NCBI GenBank assembly: GCA_001275005.1
Contig: JWZX01003210.1
Span: 1 to 41,149, forward strand
Source: Chrysochromulina tobinii
Lineage: Eukaryota > Haptophyta > Prymnesiales > Chrysochromulinaceae
Reading direction: 5' to 3'
DNA: 41,149 nucleotides
The translations under genes and the position numbers were made by a program. This document shows, piece by piece, positions 24,513 to 34,857 of this stretch. The notes under the pieces were generated by a model, which ran no database searches, was not told where the DNA came from, and worked only from the letters and a program-made list of their open reading frames with translations. The number at the start of each line of letters is the position of its first letter. Within the stretch, counting starts at the first letter, position 1.

Positions 24513-25037
24513 CTGAATGAATTGTTTCTTCAAGACTGCGGAGCGGGAGTGTCACCTGAATGCTGAAAATGAGACGTTCAACTTGCCTTGTTTTCGCGGA
24601 GCGCCGGCGTGAGCGCGGCGCTTAGGATAAGGATTCCTACCTCGCACGTCTGTATCATGGGTCCGGTATGATGACTTGATGAGCTTCTATCATCTTCGAT
24701 CTTCACCGTTCAGTATCCGATCATTCGATTCGATATCGATTGAGATAATTGCGTATGACCGGCAAAAGCACCCAAAACCTGGCCAACTAGAAAAGTGGGG
24801 CCAGGGCCACTCTTGAAGTGGGGCCCTGGCGGGGCCGCCCTGGCCTGATATACGTGGTAGATGGAGCCCGTGGTCTCTCTCTCTGGACTCTTGTGTGACA
24901 TAGTCCGCAAGACTTGAAAGTCCTGAAGACTATGGCTCATTTATTATAGCACCCGCCTCACCGACGGTCGGCCGCTGAAGGTGAAGCGGCGCGCATGTGC
25001 TCGCGGTTGAAAACCAACACCTTGCTCTCCAAGACAT
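24513..25037. other. Intergenic between element copy A and phosphoesterase
   Basis: About 520 bases downstream of the phosphoesterase stop, lower GC. It contains two near-copies of AGTGGGGCC followed by CAGG or CTGG around 24793-24830. No credible coding frame. Confidence 0.4.
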
Positions 25038-26981
25038 TCAGATGGCTGCTCCCCCGCGATCACCCTCGACACCGGTTTCGGAAGACGGCTGCGACTTTGG
25101 GTACGCCAAGCGCCACTCCTGGTTGGCGTAGAGCGCGGGCATCTCGGCGCAGAACGTCTCGAAGTCCGCGAGCGTCACCTTGCCGTCGCCATCCGCATCT
25201 GCGAATGAGTGGATGAAGGTCGCGAGGGACTGCTGGTCGGCGTCGACGGAGAGACCGACGACGACTTGCAGGGCGGTGTGAATGTCCTGCACCGAGATGT
25301 CTCCGGAGGCGTCGAGGTCGAGCGCTTCGAGGCGCCGCTCAGACTGGCAAGGCTCGTCGCCCAACTGGCACGGCGTGTCAACCGACCCGTCGACTGAGCG
25401 AGGCGCGATCGCCTCCCAAATCTTCCGCCACATGTTGCGTGCGAAGAAACCCATCAGCTCACTGTGAACGTTGACGTACGCCCCTTTCGGCGGCAGCAGG
25501 TTCATGTGCTGCGTGTAGTACACGGTGAGCGCTGCCGATTGCCCGTTGGTAAGGTCGCTCACCTTCGTGCCGACGCGGTAGATCCTATCTGGTTCGAGAG
25601 GCAGGCCGCCCACATCGACCACGCGCCCGCCCTCCTCGCGTACACCACTGTCATACTGGAGCCAGCCGGGGATAGGGTCGCCCGCGTGCGTCTGCGTGAC
25701 GGCCTTATCGAGGAGCCACCCGGGCATCTCTACCACCCCGAGTGACTCATCCGACTTGACTTCAGCCTCTAACATCTCGAGAGAGAAGTAGCTTCCAAGA
25801 GGATAGAGTGATCCGCCGCGGATGTTGCCTCCCATGAGCAAGACTGCATCGACGGCATGCGCACGCTGGCGGCGCACGGTGTTGAGCGACGACTTAAGCA
25901 GTGAGCAGATGTACTTTCCCATTGTGCACACCGTGCCACGCGAGTTGGACGAGGACAGAGGCTCGAAGGTGGGCGGTACCCGCGACAGCTCGGTGTTGCG
26001 CAGCGGCAGCAACGCAGAGTACGCCCGGCTCGTCTCACGGAGCAGAGCCTCGTCCGGTCGCCAGTTGGCCACCTCGACGAACGAGGCACGAACCTGCGGG
26101 CGTGACGGGCTGGTCGCACTGGGCCATGAGAGCTGTAGTACGGTCGCTGCGATCGAGTCCAAGCCTGGCTTGAGCAGCCGCGTGCCCGCGATGATTTCGT
26201 CGACGCGGTGATGATCGTGGCCCGACAGCACGACGGGGAAGTCAAACTCGCGGCAGGTACGGTGGTCATCGGGCACGTACATGTGCTGCAGCGGCAGCAC
26301 CACGTCGCACCGCTCCTCGGGCCCCTCGAGCTTGCTCTTGTAAGATGAGAGTGTCTGCCAGGGGCACTCAATCTTGGCACCTCCAAAGGCACCCGGCGGC
26401 TTGAAGTGTGAGTAGAGAGCTGGGTCATCGGAGAGCACGGCGACGAGGCCGATGCGGCGCGTCTGGCTGCCATCCTGCGAGATGAGCTCGACAACGTCGT
26501 AAGCCTTTTGCGCATCCATCGCCGCGTGGCTCTGCATGTTCGTGTTGAGCCATGTGCCCGGAAAGGCGCGCACGTGGCTGCACACGGTACGGTGATCGAT
26601 GTCAGCCTCGTGGTTGCCCCAGGTAAGATAGTCGATTGGGCACTTGGCGAGTGCCGACATCATACCCGCGCCCTTGTCCACGGAGGAGAGCAGATACGGC
26701 GCGAGGAAGTCACCCGTGAGCACGCTGATTACCGAGCCTGGAAAATTTGCCGCTTTGGTCTCTGCAATCAACGTTTTCAACGAGGGTAAATTCGCGAGCG
26801 TGTAGACATCAGTAACCTGGATGACAGTGAGGCGTACCTCACAGGGCTTAGGCGGCACCGTTTCCGCCAGACCATCAAGCGAGGGCATGTTAGGCTGCAT
26901 TGGCGTGCGTCCGCCGCCCGTGCTTAAGGCGCCCGACCGCGCCGAGTATGCAAGCAATATCAGACGAGCGAGTGCGGCCAT
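25038..26981 (-). CDS. Secreted 5'-nucleotidase-like metallophosphoesterase with two EF-hands
   Basis: Start chosen at 26981, which gives a signal peptide (MAALARLILLAYSARSGALS); the frame runs ~34 codons further up but that is probably 5' UTR. 647 residues. The phosphoesterase core has VTDVYTL, LTGDFLAP, WGNHEAD, and SGHDHHRVDE, followed by a 5'-nucleotidase-type C-terminal domain (LLMGGNIRGGSLYP, YRVGTKVSDL). The first metal motif is DVY where most relatives have DxH; I believe this occurs in a protist subfamily, so it may not mean loss of activity. The C-terminus carries two EF-hands (DLDASGDISVQD, DADGDGKVTLAD), suggesting Ca2+ sensing or binding outside the cell or in the ER. Likely substrates are nucleotides or other phosphate esters, for phosphate scavenging. 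Head-to-head with the ankyrin gene, ~270 bases apart. Confidence 0.85.
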   Translation of the reverse strand: MAALARLILLAYSARSGALSTGGGRTPMQPNMPSLDGLAETVPPKPCEVRLTVIQVTDVYTLANLPSLKTLIAETKAANFPGSVISVLTGDFLAPYLLSSVDKGAGMMSALAKCPIDYLTWGNHEADIDHRTVCSHVRAFPGTWLNTNMQSHAAMDAQKAYDVVELISQDGSQTRRIGLVAVLSDDPALYSHFKPPGAFGGAKIECPWQTLSSYKSKLEGPEERCDVVLPLQHMYVPDDHRTCREFDFPVVLSGHDHHRVDEIIAGTRLLKPGLDSIAATVLQLSWPSATSPSRPQVRASFVEVANWRPDEALLRETSRAYSALLPLRNTELSRVPPTFEPLSSSNSRGTVCTMGKYICSLLKSSLNTVRRQRAHAVDAVLLMGGNIRGGSLYPLGSYFSLEMLEAEVKSDESLGVVEMPGWLLDKAVTQTHAGDPIPGWLQYDSGVREEGGRVVDVGGLPLEPDRIYRVGTKVSDLTNGQSAALTVYYTQHMNLLPPKGAYVNVHSELMGFFARNMWRKIWEAIAPRSVDGSVDTPCQLGDEPCQSERRLEALDLDASGDISVQDIHTALQVVVGLSVDADQQSLATFIHSFADADGDGKVTLADFETFCAEMPALYANQEWRLAYPKSQPSSETGVEGDRGGAAI

Positions 26982-27247
26982 CGGGCAGCGGTAGGGAAAG
27001 CATCTTTTGCAAGCATCACTGGCATCATTGACGATTTTTGCAGTACCCGATTCGGAAAGTTTAACTCGAAAGTTGAAGAACACGAGATTTTCGGTGCTTT
27101 GTCCAAACTTTTGTGCTGAGAATATTTTGTGCCACCCTCTCCGTTAGCTCCACGGCACTTCGCCCAGGCGCGTGGAGTGCGGGCGTCGGATCCCCCATTC
27201 ACAACGAGAAAGGTGGGGCTGAATTTGAGCTGCTTGTTGGCATCAAA

Positions 27248-28133
27248 ATGCCTTTCAACCCCGAGCGCATCACGTTGCCGCTTTACGACGAGAATGGCAA
27301 CTCGTTGCCCGGCTGCTCGGACCGTCCACAGCTTCGGCTTGCGGCGATGATGTGGCACCTGGCCGCGCAGGACGAGCCTGAGCGCCTGCGCGAGGTGCTC
27401 CTGGTCGCGGCGCGCCAGGGCCTGGACTGGAGCCACCGAGGCGCACGAAACGGGATGGGCGCGTCGCCGCTCCTCGTCGCAGCGTTACACGGTCACACCC
27501 AGTGCGTGCGACATATGCTTGAAGCCTATCGGCTGCCGACGACTACGGTCGATCTCTCCGATAGCTTTGGAAACTCTCCGCTGATGGCTGCTGTGTGCCG
27601 CGGCCGCGTCGCGTGCGTGCAGCTGCTGCTGGACGCGCTCGCCAATCCAAACCATCGTAAGTGCGCAGGGCTACTCATGCCTCGAGGTGGCCGTCGAGTT
27701 TGCGCGCGTCGAGTGCACTCGCCTGCTTTTGCAGGCTGGTGCCATCCCGTCGCAGCCGCCAACTACGCATAAGCGCCCGACCAGCCGGTCACCCGACGGT
27801 TCGGGCTTGCCACTGACGCAGTGGGAGCGCCGTGGGTCCCTGCAGTGGTGGTACCACGAGCCCACGCTGCCCGCGCAGACGAAAGCAGCCCATCAGCTCA
27901 ACGCTCAACTCATCAAGCACACGCTAGGCGGTCCTGACGTCACGCTGCTAGAGACGCCGCTCGATCGCTTCGAGACGGTTTCCCGCCGCCACGCGGCGCG
28001 GCGCGAGCTGGAGAACCATCGCGCACAGGCCGTGCACGAACGCGCGCGACGGCGCGAGGAGGCGCTCGAGGCGCACCGCCAGCGCGTGGAGCGGGAGGCC
28101 TGGGCCTCAGTTCGGGTGAATCCGTGCAAGTAA
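27248..28133 (+). CDS. Ankyrin-repeat protein with an apparent frameshift
   Basis: Start at the ATG 27248 (MPFNPERITLPLYDENG); the frame extends upstream only via a GTG. Ankyrin repeats follow: MGASPLLVAALHGHTQCVRHML and FGNSPLMAAVCRGRVACVQLLL. The third repeat begins NPNH in the first frame but continues as GYSCLEVAVEFARVECTRLL in the next frame, so one base seems to be extra at about 27657-27664 (CGTAAGTGCGCAG). The second frame runs to a TAA at 28131-28133 through a Trp-containing part and an Arg/Glu-rich helix (RRHAARRELENHRAQAVHE). GTAAGT looks like a splice donor, but every nearby AG gives an intron length divisible by three and does not fix the frame. It is a sequencing indel, a recent mutation, or an intron I cannot see. 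Ankyrin arrays bind proteins; partner unknown. Confidence 0.65.
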
Positions 28134-28257
28134 TCGGCTACTCCCTACTTGTACAGTGTTCAGAAAAAAGTCGCTGGCTTCCGGAGCCCATTCGATAGCG
28201 TGTCTGTTGTTTCCGTAACCGTATGGACTTGACTTGACTTGACTCGGTTCAAAAACA

Positions 28258-28336
28258 GTAAACACCGGGGGGCGGGGGGAGCCGGACACACGAGACAGAC
28301 ACACGAACCTGACGAACCACCTCAAAACTTACCCCA
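28258..28336 (+). mobile_element. Dispersed element copy B, truncated
   Basis: GTAAACACCGGGGGG...GGGGGGAGCCGGACACACGAG, then CACACGAACCTGACGAACC and CAAAACTTACCCC, matching the first third of copy A in the same order. The rest is missing; the sequence continues into the YchF gene 5' UTR. It lies ~95 bases upstream of that gene's ATG, in the same direction. Confidence 0.6.
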
Positions 28337-28429
28337 CCCTTTGCCTCACGATCACAATCGAAACGCTCGCGTTGCCAAACTTGCGGAGATCTCGTCTGGT
28401 CTGCGACGCGTCTTGTCGGGAAAGTTTCG

Positions 28430-29674
28430 ATGGCGCTTCTCTTGACTCTCACGAGCGTCGTGAGCCATGCCGTGCGGACCCGCACATCCATGCACACCTC
28501 CAGCTTTGTGCGTGGCGGCGTCGGTGCGAGCGCGAGCGCCATCAGCCGCACAGGTGGGCCGATCCGGATGATGGCACTCAAGGCGGGCATCGTCGGCCTG
28601 CCCAATGTGGGCAAGTCGACGCTCTTCAACGCGCTGATGGGAGGGCCGCAGGCGCAAGCAGCCAACTTTCCCTTTTGCACGATCGAGCCAAACACGGGCG
28701 TCATCGCGGTGCCCGACAAGCGACTGGACAAGCTCGCTGAGATCAACAAGTCTGTCAAAAAGGTGCCGACATCACTGTCGTTTGTGGACATCGCGGGTCT
28801 GGTGGAGGGAGCCTCCAAAGGCGAGGGCCTTGGCAACCAATTTCTCGCCAACATCCGCGAGTGCGATGCCATCGTGCACGTCGTGCGCTGCTTCGACGAC
28901 GCCAACATCATCCACGTGTCTGGCTCGGTCGACCCGCTGCGCGACATTGATGTGATCTCGCTCGAACTCATCCTGGCTGACCTCTCACAGGTCGAGAAGC
29001 GCCTCGAGAAGGCACGCAAGGACGCGAAAGGCAAGAAGGAGGGCGCCGCGGAGGAGCTCGCGGCGCTCGAGAAGATCTTGCCTCTGCTCAACGAGGGCCA
29101 GCCCGCGCGTAAGGCACAGCTCGATGAGGAGGAGCAGAAGCGCGTCTCGGGTCTCGGGCTGCTCTCCGCGAAGCCGGTGATCTACGCGGCCAACGTGCAG
29201 GATTCGGACCTCGCGAGCGGCAACGATATGGTCGATCGCGTGCGCGCCCAGGCCGACAAGGAAGGCGCGAAGGTCGTGGTCGTTTCGGCGCAGGTGGAGG
29301 CAGAGCTTGCCGAGCTGGACGCGGACGAGCGAGAGGCCTTTTTGGCGGACCTTGGCGTCGAGGGTGGCGAGACTGGTCTGCAGAAGCTCATCGTGCAGGT
29401 GTACCAGCTACTCAACCTGCGCACGTACTTCACCTCGGGCGAGACTGAGACGAAGGCCTGGACCATCCGGAACGGGTGGTTGGCGCCACAGGCGGCTGGC
29501 GTCATCCATTCCGACTTCGAAAGGGGGTTCATCCGTGCCGAGACGGTCGCGTACGCCGACCTCGTGGCCGCTGGCAGTGAGAAGGCGGCCAAGGAGAACG
29601 GCAAGGTGCGCAGCGAAGGCAAAGAGTACGTTGTGCAGGAGGGCGATGTGATGCTGTTCCGGTTCAACGTGTGA
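28430..29674 (+). CDS. YchF/OLA1-type P-loop ATPase, plastid-type N-terminus
   Basis: 414 residues against ~363 in bacterial YchF; the extra ~50 are an N-terminal extension. The extension begins with a hydrophobic stretch (MALLLTLTSVVSHA) followed by Arg/Ser/Thr-rich sequence with SFVRGG, typical of bipartite plastid targeting. The core has GLPNVGKST (G1), NFPFCTIEPNTG, DIAGLVEGASKGEGLGN (G3), the YchF-type degenerate G4 (YAANVQD), and a C-terminal TGS domain (LRTYFTSGETETKAW, HSDFERGFIRAE). The G4 change is known to favour ATP over GTP in this family. YchF proteins bind ribosomes and act in translation and stress responses. A cytosolic OLA1 is expected elsewhere in the genome; this copy probably serves the plastid. 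Confidence 0.93.
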   Translation: MALLLTLTSVVSHAVRTRTSMHTSSFVRGGVGASASAISRTGGPIRMMALKAGIVGLPNVGKSTLFNALMGGPQAQAANFPFCTIEPNTGVIAVPDKRLDKLAEINKSVKKVPTSLSFVDIAGLVEGASKGEGLGNQFLANIRECDAIVHVVRCFDDANIIHVSGSVDPLRDIDVISLELILADLSQVEKRLEKARKDAKGKKEGAAEELAALEKILPLLNEGQPARKAQLDEEEQKRVSGLGLLSAKPVIYAANVQDSDLASGNDMVDRVRAQADKEGAKVVVVSAQVEAELAELDADEREAFLADLGVEGGETGLQKLIVQVYQLLNLRTYFTSGETETKAWTIRNGWLAPQAAGVIHSDFERGFIRAETVAYADLVAAGSEKAAKENGKVRSEGKEYVVQEGDVMLFRFNV

Positions 29675-30313
29675 GCTGTGTGTCATGAGCCCGTACTGTT
29701 GGCTGTCGGGCCTGTGCAGATGACGACCATGGGTCAGTGTTACGCGTACGCGCACAACCGGCTCAACCGGCTCTTTTTTCATCCCCGATCTCACCCCGAT
29801 CGGATCCCGGCGGGACCTCCCGTCCGACCGACTACACCGACCGCACCGCGAGGCGCGAGCGGCGGGGTCGACTCGTCGACAGGTCACGTCAAGCACAAGA
29901 CGAGAGTCAGAGACCGAACGACCGAATTACGAGGCGAGCAGGGCTGGTCAGGTGGGATTTATTCCTCACTTCTCAGGCCAACCCAAGTGCTCACGTGCCG
30001 GCTTAAATTGCCGGCCAGTCCGGCGCGGCGGAACGCGTGCTGGGTTGCTTGGCCTTTTGGTTCGGTTGGGAGGTCAGAGGGGACCATCGCACGCCACTCT
30101 GGTGGTTTCTGAGCATGTCTGAGATTCTGACCCAACATCATGTACCCAACATCATGTACCCAACATCATGTACACACAGGCACATGCACAGTCAGCACAG
30201 TCAGCACATGCAGTCAACACCCACCAGGCCAAACATACTCGATCACCGCCGGCCTTGTAGCATGCATTTAATTTGCAACGAATCTTGAGTTTGTACCAAA
30301 CATCTTGAAACCG
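29675..30313. other. Intergenic, YchF 3' side and surface protein promoter
   Basis: About 640 bases with no convincing coding frame. Includes the 14-base tandem repeat at 30131-30172 and, after it, CACA/GTCAGCACA-rich sequence at 30175-30215. Confidence 0.5.
30131..30172. repeat. 14-base tandem repeat, three perfect copies
   Basis: CCCAACATCATGTA repeated three times without a mismatch, ~140 bases upstream of the surface-protein start. Perfect identity suggests recent slippage. Possibly part of the promoter. Confidence 0.9.
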
Positions 30314-33300
30314 ATGCACGTCGCATGTCTCGTTCTCTTGATCACGACCGCGACGGCTCTCGCGCCTTGCGGTTCGCACGCCTCATTGATCGTATCCAAT
30401 GACGGAGGCTCCAACTTCGAAGCGACGCTGCATGTCGCGCGCTGGCAACCGGGCAAGACGGTCGTCCTCGATTTTGGAACGAATGCTATCAGTGTACGGC
30501 CAACTTCTGTGTCGGTGGGTGCGACGCTCTCGATTGAAACCGGATCGCGCGTCGTGGCCTTCCGCCTGGGCATCCCTCCAACCTTGGAGCGTCTCCTCAA
30601 GCTACCAAGCTTCCCTCCGGGCACAATTACATTTCGAGCGGATGGCCTGCCCTCGATGCCAATCATCACGTGCGACCTCGATGCGGGCCTCGCTGCGTAT
30701 TCGCCCTCACCGCCGCCGCCGCCTCCAGCCTGCACCGCGTCCTTCATGTACAAGACGGGCCGGCGCTGGACTGGCGGCTTCGAGGCCTTCGTCACAGTAG
30801 GCAACGCTGGCGTCGCTCCTGGCTTTGCGGTGCAGGTCGACTACCGCAGCGAGCCGGGCCTCCAGATGCTCCAAGCCGACGGTGCAGAGCTCATCTCGTA
30901 CGTGGCGCCCTTCCTGCTGCTGCGCCCGACGCTCACGGACGGCAAGGGTGTGATCACGCTGCGCTTGCGCGGCAGCGGCGGTGGCTCGCCCCAGGTGCTC
31001 TGCGTCCCAGCTCCTCCAGCGCCGCCACCCCCGCCGATCACCTGTGCGCTCGGTGCCTCATGGACGCCTACAAACGATCTCAAAGAAGGGAAGCGATACG
31101 GCGCCACCGTGAGTTTTGAGCGGTGGAAGGCCGGAGTGCGCGTCACGGTGGCTCTCGGCGCCGGTCGCGACGTCATCTCGGTGAGCTCCTCTGTGGTCCT
31201 CGTGTTTCCCACAGTGAGTGATCTAGCCGCACGCCATGCAATCGAGGGCGAGGGCCAGGACGCCGGCCAAGGCGCCGGCCAGCAGGGTTCCGGCCTGGGC
31301 GCCGGTGGCGCTGGTATCGAGAGTGGATGGAGCGGAGGGTCCGAGGGCGCCGGCAGCGATGGTGTGGCGACGGTCGAGCTACTTGAGCGAGTGGGCAGCA
31401 GCAGCGGCGCGGGCAAGAAAGGCGCCTTCAACATCGTCTACAGTGGCGCCAAGGTCACCGCCCCCTTCATCTCATGTTCCTACGTGGCGCCGCCGAGCCC
31501 GCCGCATCCGCCGCCCTACCCTCCATGGCCCGCGTCTGCGCCACTGCGTGACTGCGGCCTCGGTGCAACGTACATCCTCACCAAATCTTTCTCGAAGTCG
31601 TACACAGTGGACGTGGCGCTTAGGGGCTGGAAAGAGGGGGTGACCCTCTACCTAGCCTACAGCCCCGCACCAGGCTCCAATGTGGCCGCGCCAACGGCGG
31701 CCGACGTGACTGATTGTTACGGGTGCGAGGTGGTGGCGGCCGAGTCGGTAGATTCAGTGCTTGCACTTCTCACCACGGGCTCAAGTGGTCTCTCCTCCCA
31801 TTCGAATGGCATTGGCTTCAAGGTTGACATCGCGAATGCCGCGGCGCCCACGACGGCTGCAATCCGATGCCACGCGGTGATGCCGCCACCGCCCTCGCCG
31901 CCGCCGCCGCCCTGGTGCGGCCTGCGGCCGCACTATACTCTCACCGGCCGAAAGGACGACGATAAGGGCCGCAGTGGGCGTGAGGGCTCTCTATTCGAAG
32001 CGGAGGTGAGCTTCGACGTGTGGGAGGCAGGCGCTCAGGTGACGCTCGAGTATTCGTCCGCGTTCAAGGTCGTGTCCGCTTGGTTCGCCAAGCAGACTCT
32101 GTACACGCCCACCTCATCAACGTTTGAGCTGCTGGACTTGCCAACGCCGCCAATGAAGGTGAAGCTCAGCGGGCGTGGAAACGCCGACGTCGTGCCGCTC
32201 ATCGGCTGCACCTCATCTGTCATCTCACCTCCTCGCCCACCTCCCTTACCGCCGCGCCCGCCGCCGCCGCCGCCACGCCCGCCAGGAGGGCCCCCGCCCC
32301 CGCCCGCGCCGCTGCCTCCGCCGTACCACGCAGAGCCGGGCGAACCGCATGCCCCGCGCGCGACAGCGACCTCATGCCACACCGTCGCCCTCGAGTGGGA
32401 GCCGCCGAGTCTCGGCGCCGAGGGGCTGCCAGTGGTGGAGTATGCGGTCATGTACACCGATACGATCACGCACATCGCGTCCGGCGCGGTCGCGAGCCCT
32501 TCCTTCGAGGTGGGCGGGCTCGCTGAGAAGGGCCAATACACGTTCAACTTGCGCGCCCGCAATGCCCGTGGCTGGTCGCCGCCCGGCCAAATGAGCACGC
32601 TCATCACGATGCCCTCGTGCGGTGCCCTCAAGCCACAGCCGCCGGCGAAGCCCACGATCGTGCAGATAGGCTCATGCTCCGTTGGCCTGCGATGGGCTCT
32701 CGTGAGCGGGCGGGCGACTGGCGGCGCGCCGATCCTCGCGTACGAAGCGCGTGCGTGGCCGACGGGGGTGGCGCACGAGAGTCGTAAGATGGTGGCGACC
32801 GATGTGGGCGCCGAGATGGGCGCGACGCTCAGCGAGGCCACAATCTCGCCGTGCGCGTGCGTAACGTCCTCGGATGGTCAGAGCTGTCGGAGACGGTGGT
32901 GGGCCGCACGCCGGCCGCCTCCGACAACCAGAAGCCCTCGCAACCCATGCCGCCGCGGCTGCTCGACCCACAGAATGCGCCCGCGGCGGCGCCCTCGGAC
33001 GCGCCCGCCAGCATACCATCTGCCAAGGGCACGGCTCCAACGCCGCCCGCGCTCGACGCGGCGCTCGACGCGCGAATCGCAGAGCTGCTCGACGCGTGTG
33101 ACGTGGTCGGGATGTGGATGCCAGGCCTACGTGGTGGCTGCGATCAGGATGACCATTTCACACTCGAATGGCGAGTGGGGGGTAGCTGGCAGCCCGTGCC
33201 GCCAGTCGCCATTCTCATTGAGGCTCCTGCGGATCGAGGTGGTGGCGGCGGCGGCACTGGCACTGGCGGTGGTTTGCGATCGCGCGTCGTCGGCGTGCGC

Positions 33301-34119
33301 GTAGGAGATGCGTACAAGGCGAGCACCTTTCGGGTCATCGCACACAATGCCGCGGGCGCTTCGCTGCCCTCATCGCCAACCGAACCGCTGCTGCCGCGCA
33401 CGCACTCGGGCGCATGGACCACCCCGCCCGCCGTCGTCGCCACCTCCTCGGCTTCTTTCCTCGTCACATGGGCCGATGAGAGTAAGTGCCGGCCCGAGCT
33501 CACATGGACTGTGACAGTGTACGGCGCTGCCAAGGCCACCGTCTCGGGCGGTCCACCCACAGGGATGGGGCACGCTGTGGCGCTGGGGGATCAGGCACGT
33601 GTCGCGGCCATTGGCGAAACCGACACGGTCCTTAACGGCGCACCGAACAGCGACAACGACGCTCGCGACGACATTCAGGGGCGTGTGCTCAGCCGGGGTG
33701 CCAAGGGAGCCAGTTTCGCAGCGAACTCTATCCGATGCCCCTCGGCCTGTCGCTTCAGCGTCACGCCCAATCTGGACGAGTTTGGCGGCCATGATGAGTG
33801 GGGCGGTAGTGGGACCACCGTGCGGCAGGCGACTCCACCGAGGGCCGTGCCGGTACTGAGCGTCCCGACGGCCCCTCTGGCGCTCCTCGATCCCTTCCTG
33901 GGAACGATCCGGCTCGAGCTGGAGCTCGCGCGAGATTTCGGAAGCGAGGACCTGCTCCTCGTGCAGCAGGAGCTCCTCGCACAGCTCGCTGTCGTCGTCC
34001 ATGCGCCCGCGGAGCGCCTTCTGATCGCCCAGGCGTACGCTGCCGGAAAGTTCTTCGTGGTCGACGTGCTGCCGAGTACCGATAGCAAGACCGCGAGGGG
34101 AGGAGGGGGCGGAGGAGGG

Positions 34120-34163
<44 letters not shown>

Positions 34164-34686
34164 CGCGAGCGCCGACGAGCTGGTGCAGCAGCTGGTGCAG
34201 GAGGCCTCTGACGTGGCGAGCCCACTCTTTGATCAGCGCGTGCTCGGTCGACTCAACGGTCTCAAGCGCATCGACGGGTACGGTGGCGCGTTGACGGAGG
34301 TTGTGCTGCTGGCTGACGTGCAGTCCGCTGGACTGGGCTATGCCAAGACATCGATCGCCGACGTGCTCAAGCTGGTCGTCTTCGCGGGCGGCGTGCTGCT
34401 CGCTTGCGGGCTGTGTGCGAGCATCCTGTACGGCACTTGCAGGGTCGATGGCTCCCAGCATCCTCAGATCGAGGAACTGCAAAAGGCACACAAGGCAACG
34501 AAGGACAAGGCGAGGCAGCAGCGTGAGCAGGCCTCAGCGGAGGAGAAGCAGTCGCTCGCTATGGCCGTCGATACGGACGAGGCCTTTTTCGCCGCGCTCG
34601 GGCCGAGCTTGACCGCCCCAAACATGGCGCCCATGAGGTCGAGCCGCAGTTGCTCTAGTCGGTCGACGCGTGTAGAACTGGACTGA
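30314..34686 (+). CDS. Large type I surface protein: tandem CBM2-like modules, Pro linkers, FN3 domains
   Basis: Start at ATG 30314, giving a signal peptide MHVACLVLLITTATALA. Five modules of ~100-130 residues follow (coded at about 30362-30675, 30731-31008, 31040-31480, 31552-31870, 31915-32210). Each opens with Cys, has a W-x-x-G-x-x-V turn (RWQPGKTVVLDF, RWKAGVRVTVAL, GWKEGVTLYLAY, VWEAGAQVTLEY) and closes with Cys. Module 2 (CTASFMYKTGRRWTGGFEAFV, VGNAG) resembles carbohydrate-binding family CBM2. Pro-rich linkers separate them, longest at 32225-32330. Fibronectin III domains follow (EWEPPSLGAEGLPVVEY; later VRVRNVLGWSELSE), then a Gly tract, a transmembrane helix (VLKLVVFAGGVLLACGL) and a charged cytosolic tail. 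The frame changes near 32834-32840: one base seems missing, or a 41-base intron (32792-32832) is present. Likely a cell-surface or scale/wall adhesin binding glycans. Confidence 0.7.
34107..34160 (+). repeat. GGC/GGA tract coding poly-glycine
   Basis: A GGA/GGC triplet run giving about 20 consecutive glycines between the extracellular domains and the membrane-proximal part of the surface protein. Likely length-variable. Confidence 0.85.
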
Positions 34687-34857
34687 GGGCGATCCAGCGA
34701 CAACTGACAAGGTGCTGTGGACAGCGACACCGCGCCCAAATCCACTTACCGGTAGTAGCAATTATACATAGTATCGAAAGCCGCCGTCATGAGCGTCGTC
34801 AACACAGCGTGTGCTTCACAGCAACAGCACAGCGCTTGATGTAACGACTTGGCAAAA

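Noticed and set aside
27657-27668. Twelve-base GTAAGTGCGCAG as a mini-intron in the ankyrin gene
   Set aside because: Far too short for splicing and, being divisible by three, it does not repair the frame.
32850-33304. Continuation of the first surface-protein frame past 32850
   Set aside because: Becomes Arg/Pro/Ser-rich nonsense, while the adjacent frame continues the FN3 domain and the membrane segment.
33370-34491. Minus-strand frame of 373 codons over the surface protein
   Set aside because: Antisense shadow; Ala run is the complement of the poly-Gly tract.
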